Made by a program: the position numbers and the translations under genes | Shown here: in pieces, positions 1 through 12,016 of the stretch | Layout of the letters: every line of letters starts with the position of its first letter | How positions within the stretch are numbered: the first letter of the stretch is position 1 | The notes under the pieces: generated by a model | The model's database searches: none | The model's input: the letters and a program-made list of their open reading frames with translations, nothing else | Told to the model about the DNA's origin: nothing | Assembly: GCA_958496175.1 (NCBI GenBank) | Contig: OY292276.1 | Span: forward strand, 58,603,080 to 58,667,079 | Reading direction: 5' to 3' | Length of the DNA stretch: 64,000 bases | From: Sisyra terminalis | Taxonomy: Eukaryota; Arthropoda; Insecta; Neuroptera; Sisyridae

Positions 1-1539
1 TAATAGTTATTACAATAAAATTGTGCAATATATAAGGTTTGCGAATTTTATTAAGTAATTTTCAGCTATTTTTACATCATAAATAATCAATAATTTAAAT
101 TAAAGTTTCAGCAATTTTTATTGTAAATTAATTGTTGCTAATTATTATTGTAAATAATTTTTTGAAAAAAAGGATAACATGTTGAAATAATATCCTTCAA
201 TAAAATATGTAAAATCGAAAAGTCAATAGTTATGTGGAAAATGAGAAAACACTCACTTAATGTGATATGCTTACGTTATAACACTGGAGACTTCAACGGT
301 CAGTAAGACACGAAACCCTAAAGACTTCTACCCTAATTTCTATGATAAAAAATGTTAAATTATCCCCAAAAACATGGTTTTTATTTTATGGAAAAGCATG
401 TGAATTACTTCTTACTTGTCTTAAGAATTCAGGTTTTAATTTTCCTCAAAGAATCGTAAAAAATTTTAAGGTTGACCAAAAAAACAAGTCTCTTTTTCTT
501 CAAATAAAAATTACTTTTGAACTTCAATTATCTTATAAATCTATCTGTATTTTTTCCAATCCGTTTTTTTTTCTTCAAACAAATTAACATAAAACACTTT
601 TCACGATTTCCCGCTAGATGTTTGATCAATCATCGGAACAATTTCGCGAGGAAAATAATTACAATAGCCCAACAAGAAAATCTGCCAATTAAAAGCAAAG
701 AAAGAAATAAAAATCGCTCTAAAATCACAGTTTTCTTTTTTGTGCACGTTGCCCCCTTATTCTGCAATTACTCTCGTAAAAATCACCGACAAGAAAAACC
801 ATAAAATCCGATCGTTATATCCGAGATCTATGATAGCATAGATCTTGTGATCTAGTTATGAACAGCCATTACACGATCCATTACATTTGTGTCTGGCACT
901 GGAATCATGCCAATTTCCATGTCAATGGCAGAAGAAAAAATCAATTTTATTCCCTCTATTATTATATCTTTCACTGTAATATAGATTTCGATGATTAGAT
1001 TAACTTTGATCGAATGTGTAAACGATTTTTTTTCACCAATTTTTTCTCGATCGACCGAATTCCAAGTCTTCACCGAATTGTACCGTTGAGGCTTTGGAGA
1101 AAAAATTTTTTTTTTGCAAAATAGAATCAAATTATAACTGTCGTCGAATCATTCGGTCGTAAGGTATTATGGTCGTGTGCCTTCTTCATACTTGGATGCC
1201 TCTCATAACAGATAATTTTTCCGTGGCCAAGAAAAAAAAATCAGATAACACAAAAAAAAAAGATGATCCAATATTTTTTTTTATCTCAAACGCAATAAAA
1301 ACTGCATTTTAAATTACAAATTTTTCGTTTTAAATCTTTCAATATTTATGTCAAAGACGAAGTTTAAATATTTATTCTTCATTTCAATTTTATTATTTCC
1401 TTTGGCTGTTTTTCGCCTCACGTTTATTTTCTTTTTGATAAAGTGTAATTATATTTACTTTATTACGCCATAACTATAAGTCTATTAACAGTTTGACTAT
1501 GTTTTTCAATTTAATTAAATAAGAGAGAAAAAAATAGCA
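1..1539. other. no gene seen; AT-rich unique sequence
   Basis: I see no exon with recognisable protein similarity. The longest open frames are below 100 codons and are interrupted by A- and T-runs. A run near 810-1130 is slightly richer in GC and has several 'GATC'-containing words, but nothing identifiable. Confidence 0.6.
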
Positions 1540-1650
1540 ATATAGTTATAAAGATTAAGTTTATGGCACATTTCAAATGATTTAATTACGAGTGCTACCT
1601 TAGGATATTTTTCTAGGTAAAAAAAATCTTTATGTATTATACTTTGTATT
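1540..1650. repeat. duplicated segment, copy 1 of 2
   Basis: About 110 bp that recurs, slightly diverged, at 3767-3876 (both contain 'ttaagtttatggcacatttc' and 'gtgctaccttagg'). This copy runs directly into the foldback element F1a, while the second copy follows directly after the third F1 arm, so the whole F1 cluster is bracketed by it in direct orientation. Confidence 0.8.
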
Positions 1651-1651
1651 A

Positions 1652-2585
1652 GACTGAGCCAAAATTATTGACAATTTTTTTTTGAAAAGTATATCGACAA
1701 TTTTGTTCAGGTGACAAAAAATAATATTGGGAAAATTTGAGCCCTTAATATTAATATTAAGAGGTCTATCATCTTTAATTTCGATTTTTTATTTGTGCTT
1801 TGATTTTTGCGTCAATGCTGTACAACTATCAAGGTAAAAAAAATTATTTGCAAATATATTTATAGAAAATTACATTTCCTACAAAAAACGTTTCCTTGAA
1901 AATTTTTGCCAGATACGCCCAGATACATTTATATAATTTTTAGATTTATCTTTTTTATTTTGGAATTTTGTAACTAACGAACAAATAAATATATACAAAT
2001 TAATAGTATGGATTCTTGAAGGGAATTAAATGCTCTACAAAAAAGGTCTCTTAATGTTTTTACATAAAATTACTTTTTCAAAAGTTATTCACAATTAAAG
2101 TTGAATGAAATATTAAATTATTGTTGAATAACTTTTGAAAAAGTGATTTTATGTAGAAACGTTAAGAGACCTTTTTTATAGAGCATTCTATTACCTTTGA
2201 GAATCTATATTGCTCATTTCTATATATTTATTTGTTCGTTAGTTACAAAATTTCAAAATGAAGAAGATAAATCTAAAAATTATATCAATGTTTAAAGCTT
2301 GAATATTCGGAAACGGCGTGTCTGGTGAAAATTTTCTTAGAGACGTTTTTTGTAGGGAATTTAATTTTCTATAAATATATGGGCAGATGAATTTTTTTAT
2401 CTTTATAGTTTGACAGCATTGACGCAAAAATGAAAGCACAAATAAAAAATTGAAATAAGGGATTATAGACCTCTTAATATTAATATAAAGGGCTCAAACC
2501 TTCCCGATATTTTTTTTTTGTCACTTTGAACAATATTTTCGATAAACTTTTCAAATAAAAAATTGTCGATTTTTTTGGCCCAGTC
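1652..2585. mobile_element. foldback element F1a (TA target duplication, long inverted repeat)
   Basis: A near-complete inverted repeat of about 930 bp with arms of about 460 bp meeting near 2110. The ends are GACTGAGCC on the left and GGCCCAGTC on the right, each flanked by TA, as for Tc1/mariner-type insertion. Both arms carry 'ctacaaaaaaggtctctta' or its variant and a subterminal TTAATATTAATATTAA run. No transposase coding is visible, so this is a non-autonomous foldback/MITE. A transcript would form a long hairpin. Confidence 0.8.
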
Positions 2586-2734
2586 TATTATCCATGTTCC
2601 TCCCGAGTCATAAGGTCTTGTTACTCCATTTAAGTATGGTGAAAAACCTTGATCAAGCATGGTGCATAAGAATTCATGAAATCGTCATTTCAAAATTGGT
2701 TCAACAAAAAGAAAAACAATAATTTAATTTTACC

Positions 2735-3210
2735 TTCAACTTTAATTGTGAATATCTTTTGAAAGAGTAATTTTATATAAAAATGTTAAAAGACTTTTTT
2801 TTGTAGAGCATTAAATTCCCTTCAAGAATCTATATGATTCATTTCTATATATTTATTTGTTCGTTAGTTACAAAATTTCAAAAAGAAGAAGATAAATCTA
2901 AAAATTATATCAATGTCTGAAGCTTGATTATTCGGAAACGACATGTCTGGCAAAAATTTTCAAAAAAACGTGTTTTGTAGGGAATTTAATTTTTTATAAA
3001 TATATGTGCAGATGATTTTTTTTACCTTGATAGTTTGACAGCATTGACGCAAAAATTAAAGCACAAAAAAAAATCGAAATTAATGATGATAGACCTTTTA
3101 ATATTAATATTAAGGACTTAAACCTTTCCGATATTTTTTTTTTGTCACCTTGAACAATATTTTCGATTTACTTTTCAAAAAAAAAAAAAGTCGATTTTTT
3201 TGGCCCAGTC
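2735..3210. mobile_element. F1b, solo right arm of foldback element
   Basis: About 475 bp that repeats the right arm of the 1652-2585 element, from 'aatatcttttgaaagag' through the cell-like words 'cggaaacgacatgtctgg' and 'gacagcattgacgcaaaaat' to the terminal GGCCCAGTC followed by TA. There is no matching left arm here. Confidence 0.75.
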
Positions 3211-3282
3211 TAGTGTACATATACACATTTGACTACTTATACAAAATGTATTTTACATATCATTTTAAAAATTATTTTTACT

Positions 3283-3765
3283 TTAACTTTAATTATGAAT
3301 ATCTTTTGAAAGAGTGATTTAATATAAAAACGATAAGAGACATTTTTTATAGAACATTAAATTCCCTTCAAGAATCCATATTGTTCATTTCTATATATTT
3401 ATTTGTTCGTTAGTTACAAAATTCCAAGATAAAGAAGGTAAATCTTAAAAATTAAATCAATGTCTGAAGCTTGATTATTCGGAAACGGAGTGTCTAACAA
3501 AATTTTTAAAAAAAAAACATTTTTTATAGGGAATTTAATTTTCTATAAATATATGCGCAGATGAATTGATTTACCTTAATAGTTTGACAGCATTGACGCA
3601 AAAATGAAAGCTCAAATAAAAAATTGAAATTAAAGATGATAGACCTCTTAATATTTATTATTAAGGGCTCAAACCTTCCCAATTTTTTTTTGTATTCTTT
3701 TTTTTTTTGAACAATATTTTCGATATATTTTTTAAAAAAAAAAAATCGATATTTTTGGCCCAGTG
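3283..3765. mobile_element. F1c, solo right arm of foldback element
   Basis: Third consecutive right arm of family F1 in the same orientation. It ends in GGCCCAGTG followed by TA, a one-base variant of the usual terminus. The three right arms in a row suggest tandem amplification followed by loss of left arms, rather than three independent insertions. Confidence 0.75.
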
Positions 3766-3766
3766 T

Positions 3767-3876
3767 AATAGTTATAAAAGTTAAGTTTATGGCACATTTC
3801 AAATGATTTAATTACTAGTGCTACCTTAGGGTTTTTTTCTAGGCAAAAAAAAATGTACTATGCTTTGTATTCCGTT
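3767..3876. repeat. duplicated segment, copy 2 of 2
   Basis: Direct copy of 1540-1650. Here the sequence continues as 'ctttgtattccgtttggg' without an element, so it may represent the unoccupied version of the site that carries F1a in copy 1. Confidence 0.75.
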
Positions 3877-6800
3877 TGGGATTCGTATTTATTTGAAGCT
3901 TTTTGTACTGTAAAAAAGCTCAATGATCATCCGATCGGTAAAAAATACTGCAATCTATAAAAGTTTCACCTATGATCTTCATAATTTTCCCTTAAAATAT
4001 GATAATCTTCAGCGACAAACGAATGTCATTTCTCATCTTCTTTAAATTGTGGATAATTTCTTTTTCAAATTATCATCCTTAAACATCAATTTGCTACTTC
4101 TTGGGACGAAAACTCCACATAAAGAAACCCTAGTTTACACTCTTCTAATTTCTTAAGCTTTGTTATTACTGGAAGTTAAAAAAAATGAGTATTGTATTAT
4201 ATAAATTGTCCCCAATTTGTGTAGTGAATAAATGAAGACATCACGATCTTCAAGTTAAATATATAGCAGTTTAAAATTGTAGCTGAAAATAAGCCTATTT
4301 CCCCTACTACGAAGACAGCAGCTTGAAATGCTAGAAAGCAACGGGGCTTCTGGGTTTAAGCATTGTACCAACAATAAAATGTTTATATTGTACGACAATT
4401 AACATAGAAGTAAAACGAGCAAAATAAATTATATATGCTCGTATATAAAGGTAAAAATATACCTATTTATATGCGAAAATGGCTGATGGTATTCAAATGG
4501 CGCGCGTAACACAAGCCGCGCATTTATATTACCCACACAATTCGCATAATATTGGCGAACGTGTGTCGTCTTCATAAAGGTACACTAATGTCGCATAAAA
4601 AGTAAAAATTATGTCAGTGGGACCTGGCTGGTTGGTGGGACCGCTACTTTTACCATTTAACGCATGCGACTTTGTCTTACTTTTATTACGATATTATTAA
4701 GTAAGTACCTACGTACTAACTTGGCAAAAGCATGCAACATATTTTGCTTCATTTACGAGCGCAACAAGCGGTTTTCAGAATAACTGCACAAAAAAAAAAG
4801 AGGAAAAAAATGTCATTTCTAGCAATTGCCTTTTACATCTTCTTGCCAATGATTTCCGTTTGGTAAACGTTTTATAAATTGAACATTTGCATAATTAACG
4901 CCCTCATAAAAACGCTGTTTGTTAATTCAATTTAATTTTGAATTATTGCCGACAATAAATTTAAACTTTTCAACAGTTTTAAAAGCATTTCATTTCCGAG
5001 CGATTGTTAATAAAGATTTAACAATAGAAGAATTCTTGGTCTTAATTAACTTCTACTCTTTGATGTTGTAAAATAATATTTTTTTGAGCTATGGTTCTTT
5101 TAGAAAACTTAATTATCTATCAAGAAAATCAGGAAGAAAAATTGCATTAAAAGTATCTTTTAATAATTTTTAAATGGTACATCTTCGACAGGGATTTCGT
5201 AAGAAATCCACCAAGATTAAATAAATCGCTAATTTTTTGATTGCTATACAACTAAATTAAATCATTGATCCCGGAACTTTCAAATCGGAACTTCATTTTT
5301 TCTTCGTTGGAGCAGAGGATATTAAAAAAAATCATTCACATCTTAATAAACCAGTGGTAAAACATTAAAAAAATTCCATGCATTAGAAAACACCATTATT
5401 TTTAAGCTGATGACAATAAAAGCATTAGTTATTATTTGGCGGCAACATCATCAGACTCCAATTATGTAAGACATTGGACTTTATTCTTCAAGGATAATGA
5501 TTGAATAAAAATTAATTTAATGTTTATTCGAAAATAATAGAAAAAATTTAAGTCTAAACGATATTCTTGTGTTATCGAAACTATATAAATGTATAGAAAT
5601 AAATAAAATTCTACCTTAAATCAAAAATCTCCACCAATACGTTGCCCAATTAACAATACAAAGATAGAAAAAATATAAAAGTGTCATTAACGAAAAATTT
5701 TGCTTACACATTTTATACTTGTCCCACTAGTCACAATATTTTCTTTTTAATTTCTTCTATGTAAGTAATTAGTCTAAAACTTGATGAAAATGAAATAATG
5801 TGAGATAAATATAGTAGAAAGACGAAAATCTTTATTGAAAATTTAGTAGTCGAACTGAAATTTGTTTTTAAGTGCACCATAGTAAGAGAGAAGGATTTTT
5901 TGGTGTCCCACTAGTCACACTAATTCAAGTGACAATTATAAAAACTTAGAAAAAAAAAAAGTTTTTTTTTAAATGATGTTGTTAATTGGTTATTTTTCTA
6001 TAAAATGAGATACATTTTATGATTATACTAGTTTCAATCATCTAATTATAGCTCATAATTGGTCGAAATTCAAAGTCAAATGTCCCATCAGTCACCATGG
6101 AATGCCCCCTTTATAATAAGAGATAAATTGAAAAAAACTTTGTTAAAAAGTATCAGAAAAAAAAACTTTTCAAAGATTTCATGGGCAACAATTTTCACGA
6201 GAGAAAGTGGAACGTATAAATTTTGATTGCTTTACCATTTAACCTGTCCAGCATCTCTAAGGACTTCCGATTAAAAAAATATCCTCTTAAACTATAGATA
6301 CAAATCTTGTGAATATATCTGAAGGAACTGGAAATAATTTAACTCAGAAATCAAGTTTCAAACTTCCTGACTCAATTATTCAAAAGTGAAAACTATCACC
6401 TGTGGATGGTATAGGGTATCTAATAGAAAACAAGTTTTTAGACTGTAATAGGATTTGGGTTGATATTTTGATTCGTTTTCGCCATAGAGTTGGAATAAAT
6501 TTGAAAATTTTCATAATATTGTGAGAAAGTTTACAAGATTTTCATTATTTTTAATAATAAAATTTGGCTATATTTTATTACTTTGCACCTACAATGAATT
6601 AAAACGATTGGAAATCTGATGTAACACTATGCAGTTGCATAAAAAACGGAAAATTAGTATTTTAATTATTAGTATTAACTCTTTTTCGTACTTCGTAGGC
6701 TTTAAAAGTTTTTCACCTTCTGAGAAAAAGGCTATTTTATGAAACATAAATAAGATATAATAGATTCCTAAATTTAAGAATGTTTGTTTTTCTTTCACTG

Positions 6801-7599
6801 AGTAATTTATACTGTAGCTAATACTTTGCTACATTAAATATTTGGAAAACCATAAACTTCAATAATTGTAAAATAAGGACATTGAGGGAAGGAAAAACTT
6901 TCGGCATTCGGTATTTGATCTTAAATTTTGGCAACAAAATTGGCACAAAAAAACCATCTAGAAATCAAAAATCGTAAGTGCAACAAAATACTTATGCACA
7001 AACTTCAATTTTTGTCCCTATAAAAATGTTGATACGATATTCTATGGAAAACCGATTGGGCTAAGAATTTGATACTACAACTGACACTACGGCAATATAA
7101 ACCGAAACTATAGTAAATACAAAACAATAAACCATTAAATGTTATGGCCATTTAATCCTAAATATTACTTTGAAAAAAGTTTAAAACTTTGATTTTTTTT
7201 CAGATTTTCATTATTTCATTTCTCCCTGCAATAAACTTTGCTTTAATTTTTCACCCCTAAATGTACAATTCCCACAAATTTTCACAACAAAAAAGCGTCA
7301 TGAACTTAACCATTGATCCTTCAACCGGAGCTTTATCATTTTGTGGAAAAATTGTATAATTGAGATTCATAAAATATATACTTTTAAATACCTTTACAAA
7401 ACTAGTATCTAAAACCGATTCTCTTGAAGAAAAGGACCAAAACCAAAACTTGGATTTTTATTTTCCAAAGAAATTATTGAAGAAAACACTCACCTGCAAC
7501 AATGAAAAAAGCAAAAATTAGCAAATACAATACTAACATTTTCAAAAGAGTTTAAATAAAATTTGTTTTTTCTATGAAATTAGACAAGAAAATTGTAAT
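3877..7599. other. no gene seen; unique AT-rich sequence with one GC-richer island
   Basis: No supportable exon. An island around 4460-4780 is clearly richer in GC than its surroundings (it contains 'atggcgcgcgtaacacaagc' and 'gggacctggctggttggtgg') and has repeated CATAAA/TTTATG-like words, so it could be a conserved non-coding element. The rest is AT-rich with scattered phrases such as 'tgtcccactagtcacaatat' that recur in diverged form at about 5905 and 6080. Confidence 0.5.
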
Positions 7600-8190
7600 C
7601 AAAATAAGATTTTTTCGCTGACTTTGAACAGTTATACTGTGTATATAATATATAGAATATATTGCGGTATAATTTATGTAGTATAATTTAATATAATAAT
7701 ATAAAAAACTCATACGATAAACATAAATTCAAACAGAAGTTCAAACAAAAATATTCGTGACGTATTACCCAGATACGTATTTCGATTGCCAAGCAATCTT
7801 CCATGAAGTGATCTAAACTACTTGATGACCACTGAAAAAGATTGCTTGGCAATCGAAATACGTATCTGGGCAATACGTCACGGATATTTTTGTTTGAACT
7901 TCAGTTCAAATTTATGTTTGTGATATGATTTTATGGTATATTTACTCGTGACGTATAGCCCAGGTACGTATTTCGATTGCCAAGCAATCTTCCACGGAGT
8001 GATCTAAACTACTTGATGACCACTGAGGAAGATTGCTTGGCAATCAAAATACGTATCTGGGTAATAAGTCACGAATATTTTTGTTTGAACTTCTGTTCAA
8101 ATTTATGTTTAACATATGATTTTTTTATATTATTATATTAAATTACACTACATAAATTGGACCGCAATATTTTCTATATATTGTATACAC
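7600..8190. mobile_element. palindromic element F3a (double hairpin copy)
   Basis: Begins with the one-sided F3 tail CAAAATAAGATTTTTTCGCT and then the 'gttatactgtgtat' stretch. The body is palindromic: the motif 'gattgccaagcaatctt' and its complement 'aagattgcttggcaatc' occur twice each (about 7785-7855 and 7976-8045), so this copy holds two tandem hairpins. It ends in the ATATATTGTATACAC terminus. No clean target duplication was found, so it is probably old. Confidence 0.75.
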
Positions 8191-8239
8191 AATACTTCAA
8201 TCTAGTTTCACCCAATGTACAGCAATAATTTTTTGCCGT

Positions 8240-8585
8240 CAATATTCGATTTCACTGATGAAGATTCCCAGTATTTTATTTAACTCGAACTTCCTAACTT
8301 TCAAAACAAAAATTCATTTTCCTTTGCTTTTAGCAATGAAAAACTATCCACTAAAGTTTTCAAAATTTTTCCTTGAACATAGAAGTTGAAACTTTAACAT
8401 CATCATGCCTTGACTGAAACTGGTTTCCGAATATCTTAGTTTTAATAATTTCCACTAAAACCAAGAGCTTTCATCGATAAGAGACGATTTTTTTTTCGTC
8501 AAATTTCCCATAAATTTTGACCATAATCCCATCACCCTCTATTCCCTTTATCCTATCAGAAAATATATCAGTGGAGTAGTCAAAA
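8240..8585. repeat. segmental duplicate A
   Basis: Diverged copy of sequence also found at about 10700-11225 (B) and 11690-12016 (C). Shared phrases include 'agagctttcatcgataagag' and 'cagaaaatatatcagtggag'. It is non-coding as far as I can see. Confidence 0.75.
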
Positions 8586-10059
8586 AATTAGTACTTAATT
8601 TTCCCCTTTTTAGAATAAAAATTGCAATGTTTTTCTTACTGAAAATAAAATATTACAAATCTCAAAAGGATCCCCAAATTTAATATACATTTAAAGTCCC
8701 GTTTAATTTTTTTTTTTTCAATTCAAGTATCTACACTTTTGGTGCAGCCATATCTCAATAATAATAGACGTTTCAATTCAAGTGTTTACATGGCCTTATG
8801 CACTCTCCACAGAATGCATTATAATATGCACTGCATATCCACACCCAAAATATTCAATTTGACTCTTTTAAAGTTTCATTCATATAAATTAAACAAATTA
8901 AAAAAAATAAGAGCTTAACAAATAAGGAATGATTAAGAATCTAAAGAGATCTGAGATCGTGGATCACTGACAATTTGGACCTCCTAAAAAAATCTTCAGT
9001 GGATATCATACTTTTTGATATGGAACAGATAAAATACATTTGTGACAACTTCCACTTGTAATTCGAATAGTATGCTTGATCGAGAGTAGTGAAGCATGTG
9101 GTGAAAGGGGGAGGTAAAGTGCATTCACGATATGCACCCGTTGCAAACGACATCATTTGCATACGTAAAACAACCAATTCAGCAATGTTAAACCACTCAC
9201 TTGGACATAAATCGAGCCCAATGATCTGACCTACCTACTTCACATTTCCTTTATCGTCTTTATTAAAACGAAAAACATTTCCAATCCCCCCCCCATCTCT
9301 ATTCACTAAACGAACTTGAAAAAAAATCGAAAAGCATCCCATTTAACGGATTTATTGGTTTTAGATCTTTCTAAAAGCCAAGAAGATCTCATTATAAGAT
9401 CCAGCAGCAATAACGATCCATTCAATGATTACCAGTGTTACGCCTTCCACCATCGTCAAGAAACCGTTTCCAAGCTCAATCGCAAATTCCAACCAAATCG
9501 ATCGCATACCCAACAACAATATTTACATTTACCTCGCAGAAAATTGGAGAATAAATTAATAATTCCCCAACCTCATTATCGTTTAATAAATATTCGATCT
9601 ATGAAATTCTATCGTCTTAATAAGTGCAAATCATCATCGGCCAACTATAACTCTGCACCAACTAATCTTCATTACACGATTATAATTGAAAAATAAAAAC
9701 CCATATCCCATATAAGTTACAAAAACGAAAAACAGGAGAGAAAGAAAGAAAAAAAAACGCCCCATCTCATCTTAATTTACTTGAGAAAAATTCGCAAACA
9801 ATCAAGAAGGCCTTGAAATGGGGTGGTGCGCCTGTGGTTTCAAATTAAACCAAAGCCTTCGTGATCCAGTGAAATATTTTCAAATTGAATTTGCAGAAAA
9901 AAGCCACAGAACTATATAATTTTTTTCTTCGCCTCATTATTCTCGACAATTGCATCTTTCAATTCTGCCAACAACAAAGACTTGCAATTGAAACGTCTCG
10001 TTTTTTATTGTTTGCAATGTTAAATTAAAACATAAGTTTTATAAGATGCATGGCTAAGC
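8586..10059. other. no supported gene; possible non-coding island
   Basis: A 126-codon open frame at 9316-9696 (+) begins with TTG, not ATG, and has no recognisable similarity. The stretch 8790-9300 is GC-richer than its surroundings and carries ATGCAT/TGCATA-type words, which fits a regulatory element better than a gene. 9720-10059 has A-rich simple sequence. Confidence 0.45.
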
Positions 10060-10416
10060 AAAAATTTAAGCCCATTAACTTTTATGGGACGATTCCTATC
10101 GAAATGGATTAATTGCAAAGTATTACGATTTTGCTATTATATAGATAAAATGGCCAGAAGGAGACATTTATGGTTGGAAAATTAAAACATTTTATTGAAT
10201 TAGAACCAGCATAAGTTATAAAGCTTTATCAGATATCAGCAGGAAATATATAACCAAAAGCATCTATAAAATACTAACTTATGAGGCAATACGATTAAAA
10301 TCTTTACGATAAGTAAGCTTTGGAAGTTGTTCTTTTGTTTATCTATTCTTTTGTTTACTATAAATATCAACCTACTCGATATTTATAGTAAAAAAGCTTA
10401 GAAACTTCTTCACAAA

Positions 10417-10515
10417 TAAGAAGACAATTCAGGTTCTTTAAGATCGTTTTTTTTTATTACTGAATTGTCCTCTTATTTATAAAAAAAATAAAAGCTGATA
10501 TCTGAATTTTATCAT
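10417..10515. mobile_element. short hairpin element F6a with 12-bp target duplication
   Basis: A 99-bp block flanked by the direct repeat CTTCTTCACAAA (10405-10416 and 10516-10527). The duplicate C copy has one uninterrupted 'cttcttcacaaa' at about 11537, so the insertion is proved by its empty site. The block folds on itself ('ataagaagacaattcag' against 'ctgaattgtcctcttat') and ends in 'gaattttatcat', which matches the ends of 13175-13390 and 22025-22185. Confidence 0.85.
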
Positions 10516-10860
10516 CTTCTTCACAAATTAAATTTATTTTCTATTAATTTCAAAAGATTTCTAAATTACTTTGGTGTTGTAAATTTATTTGACAGCCATA
10601 AAAAAAATAAAGTAGAAATATATCAAAACTTTCAGAACTGTTATCTTCAATTTATTTGGTAATAATTCGGAGGCATTACAATCCTTTGTACCACCCTTAT
10701 TTCTTGTAAGATCCCCAATATTTTCTTTAACTCAAATTTTCTGTCTTTTCAAACAAAAATTCATTTTTCCTCTACTTTTACCAATGAAAAACTCTCGACT
10801 AAAGTTTTCTTAATTTTTCCTATATTTTCCTATATTATACCTAAACCTAAACAAGTTTTC

Positions 10861-11126
10861 ATACAATATATAGAATATATTGCGGTCCAATTTATGTAGT
10901 ATAATTTAATATAATAATATATGAAAATCATACCATAAACATAAATTTGAACAAGAGTTCAAACAAAAATATTCGTGACGTATTGCCCAGATACGTATTT
11001 CGATTGCCAGGCAATCTTCCTCAGTGGTCATCCAGTAGTTTGGATCACTCCGTGAAAGATTGCTTGGCAATCGAAATACGTATGCACAGTATAACTGTTC
11101 AAAGTCAGCGAAAAAATCATATTTTT
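10861..11126. mobile_element. palindromic element F3b with 8-bp target duplication
   Basis: A 266-bp block between AAGTTTTC (10853-10860) and AAGTTTCC (11127-11134). The unoccupied site 'aaacaagtttccaaatg' is seen in duplicate C at about 11856-11872. It starts in ATACAATATATAG, contains the hairpin pair 'gattgccaggcaatctt'/'aagattgcttggcaatc', and ends with the one-sided tail CAGCGAAAAAATCATATTTT. The orientation is opposite to F3a. Confidence 0.85.
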
Positions 11127-11225
11127 AAGTTTCCAAATGTTTTAAGTTCATAAATTTCCATTAAAACAAAGAGCTTTCATCGATAAGAGACGATTTTTTT
11201 CGTAAAATTTCCCATAAACTTTGAC

Positions 11226-12016
11226 CATGCAAAAATTTAAGCTCATTAACTTTTATGGGACGATTTTTACCGATATTGAATTAATTGCAAAGTATTACGA
11301 TTTTTCTATTAGATAGATAATATTTATGACAAAATTAAAAAACATCTTTGAATTAGAACCAACATAAGTTGTAAAGCTTTATCCGATATGAGCAGGAAAT
11401 ATATGACCAAAAGCGTCTATAAAATTCTAACGTATGTAAGTAAGCTTTGGAAGTTGTTCTTTTGTTTATTTATTCTTTTGTTTACTATAATTATCAACCT
11501 ACTCGATATTTATAGTAAAAAAAACCTTAGAAACTTCTTCACAAAATTAATTTATTTTCTGTTAATTTCTTAAGGCTTCTAAATTACTGTGGTGTTGGAA
11601 ATTTATATCACAGCCGTAAAAAATAAGGTAGAAATATATCCAAACTTTCAAAACTGTTATCTTCTAATTATTTGGCAATAGTTCGGTGACATTACATTCC
11701 TTTGTACCACCCCTATTTCTTGTAAGATTCTCAGTATTTTCTTTAACTCAAATTCCCTGACTTTCCAAACGAAAATGCATTTTTTCTTTGCTTTTACCAA
11801 TGAAAAACTTTTGACTAAAATTTCCTTGATTTTTCCTTTATTTTCCTATACCTTAAACAAGTTTCCAAATGTCTTAATTTTAATAATATCCACTTAAACA
11901 AAGAGCTTTCATCGATAAGAGACGATTGTTTTTTCGTATAATTTCCCACAAACTTTGACCACAATCCCATCACCCTGTATTCCCTTTATTCTATCAGAAA
12001 ATATATCAGTGGAGTA
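11226..12016. repeat. tandem duplicate C (unoccupied copy)
   Basis: Head-to-tail copy of 10060-11225 without the two palindromic insertions. Its last third is also shared with 8240-8585. No coding potential recognised; the small open frames inside it are not conserved between the copies. Confidence 0.8.

Larger units (their letters stand above)
10060..11225. repeat. tandem duplicate B (carries two insertions)
   Basis: This segment and 11226-12016 are head-to-tail copies, both starting at 'aaaatttaagc-cattaact'. B is longer because it has two extra blocks absent from C: 10417-10515 (F6a) and 10861-11126 (F3b). Removing the blocks with one target duplication each makes the two copies nearly equal in length (about 780-790 bp). 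Confidence 0.85.

Noticed and set aside
9316..9696. 126-codon open frame on the plus strand
   Set aside because: It starts with TTG. Composition is low-complexity basic/asparagine-rich, with no family similarity.
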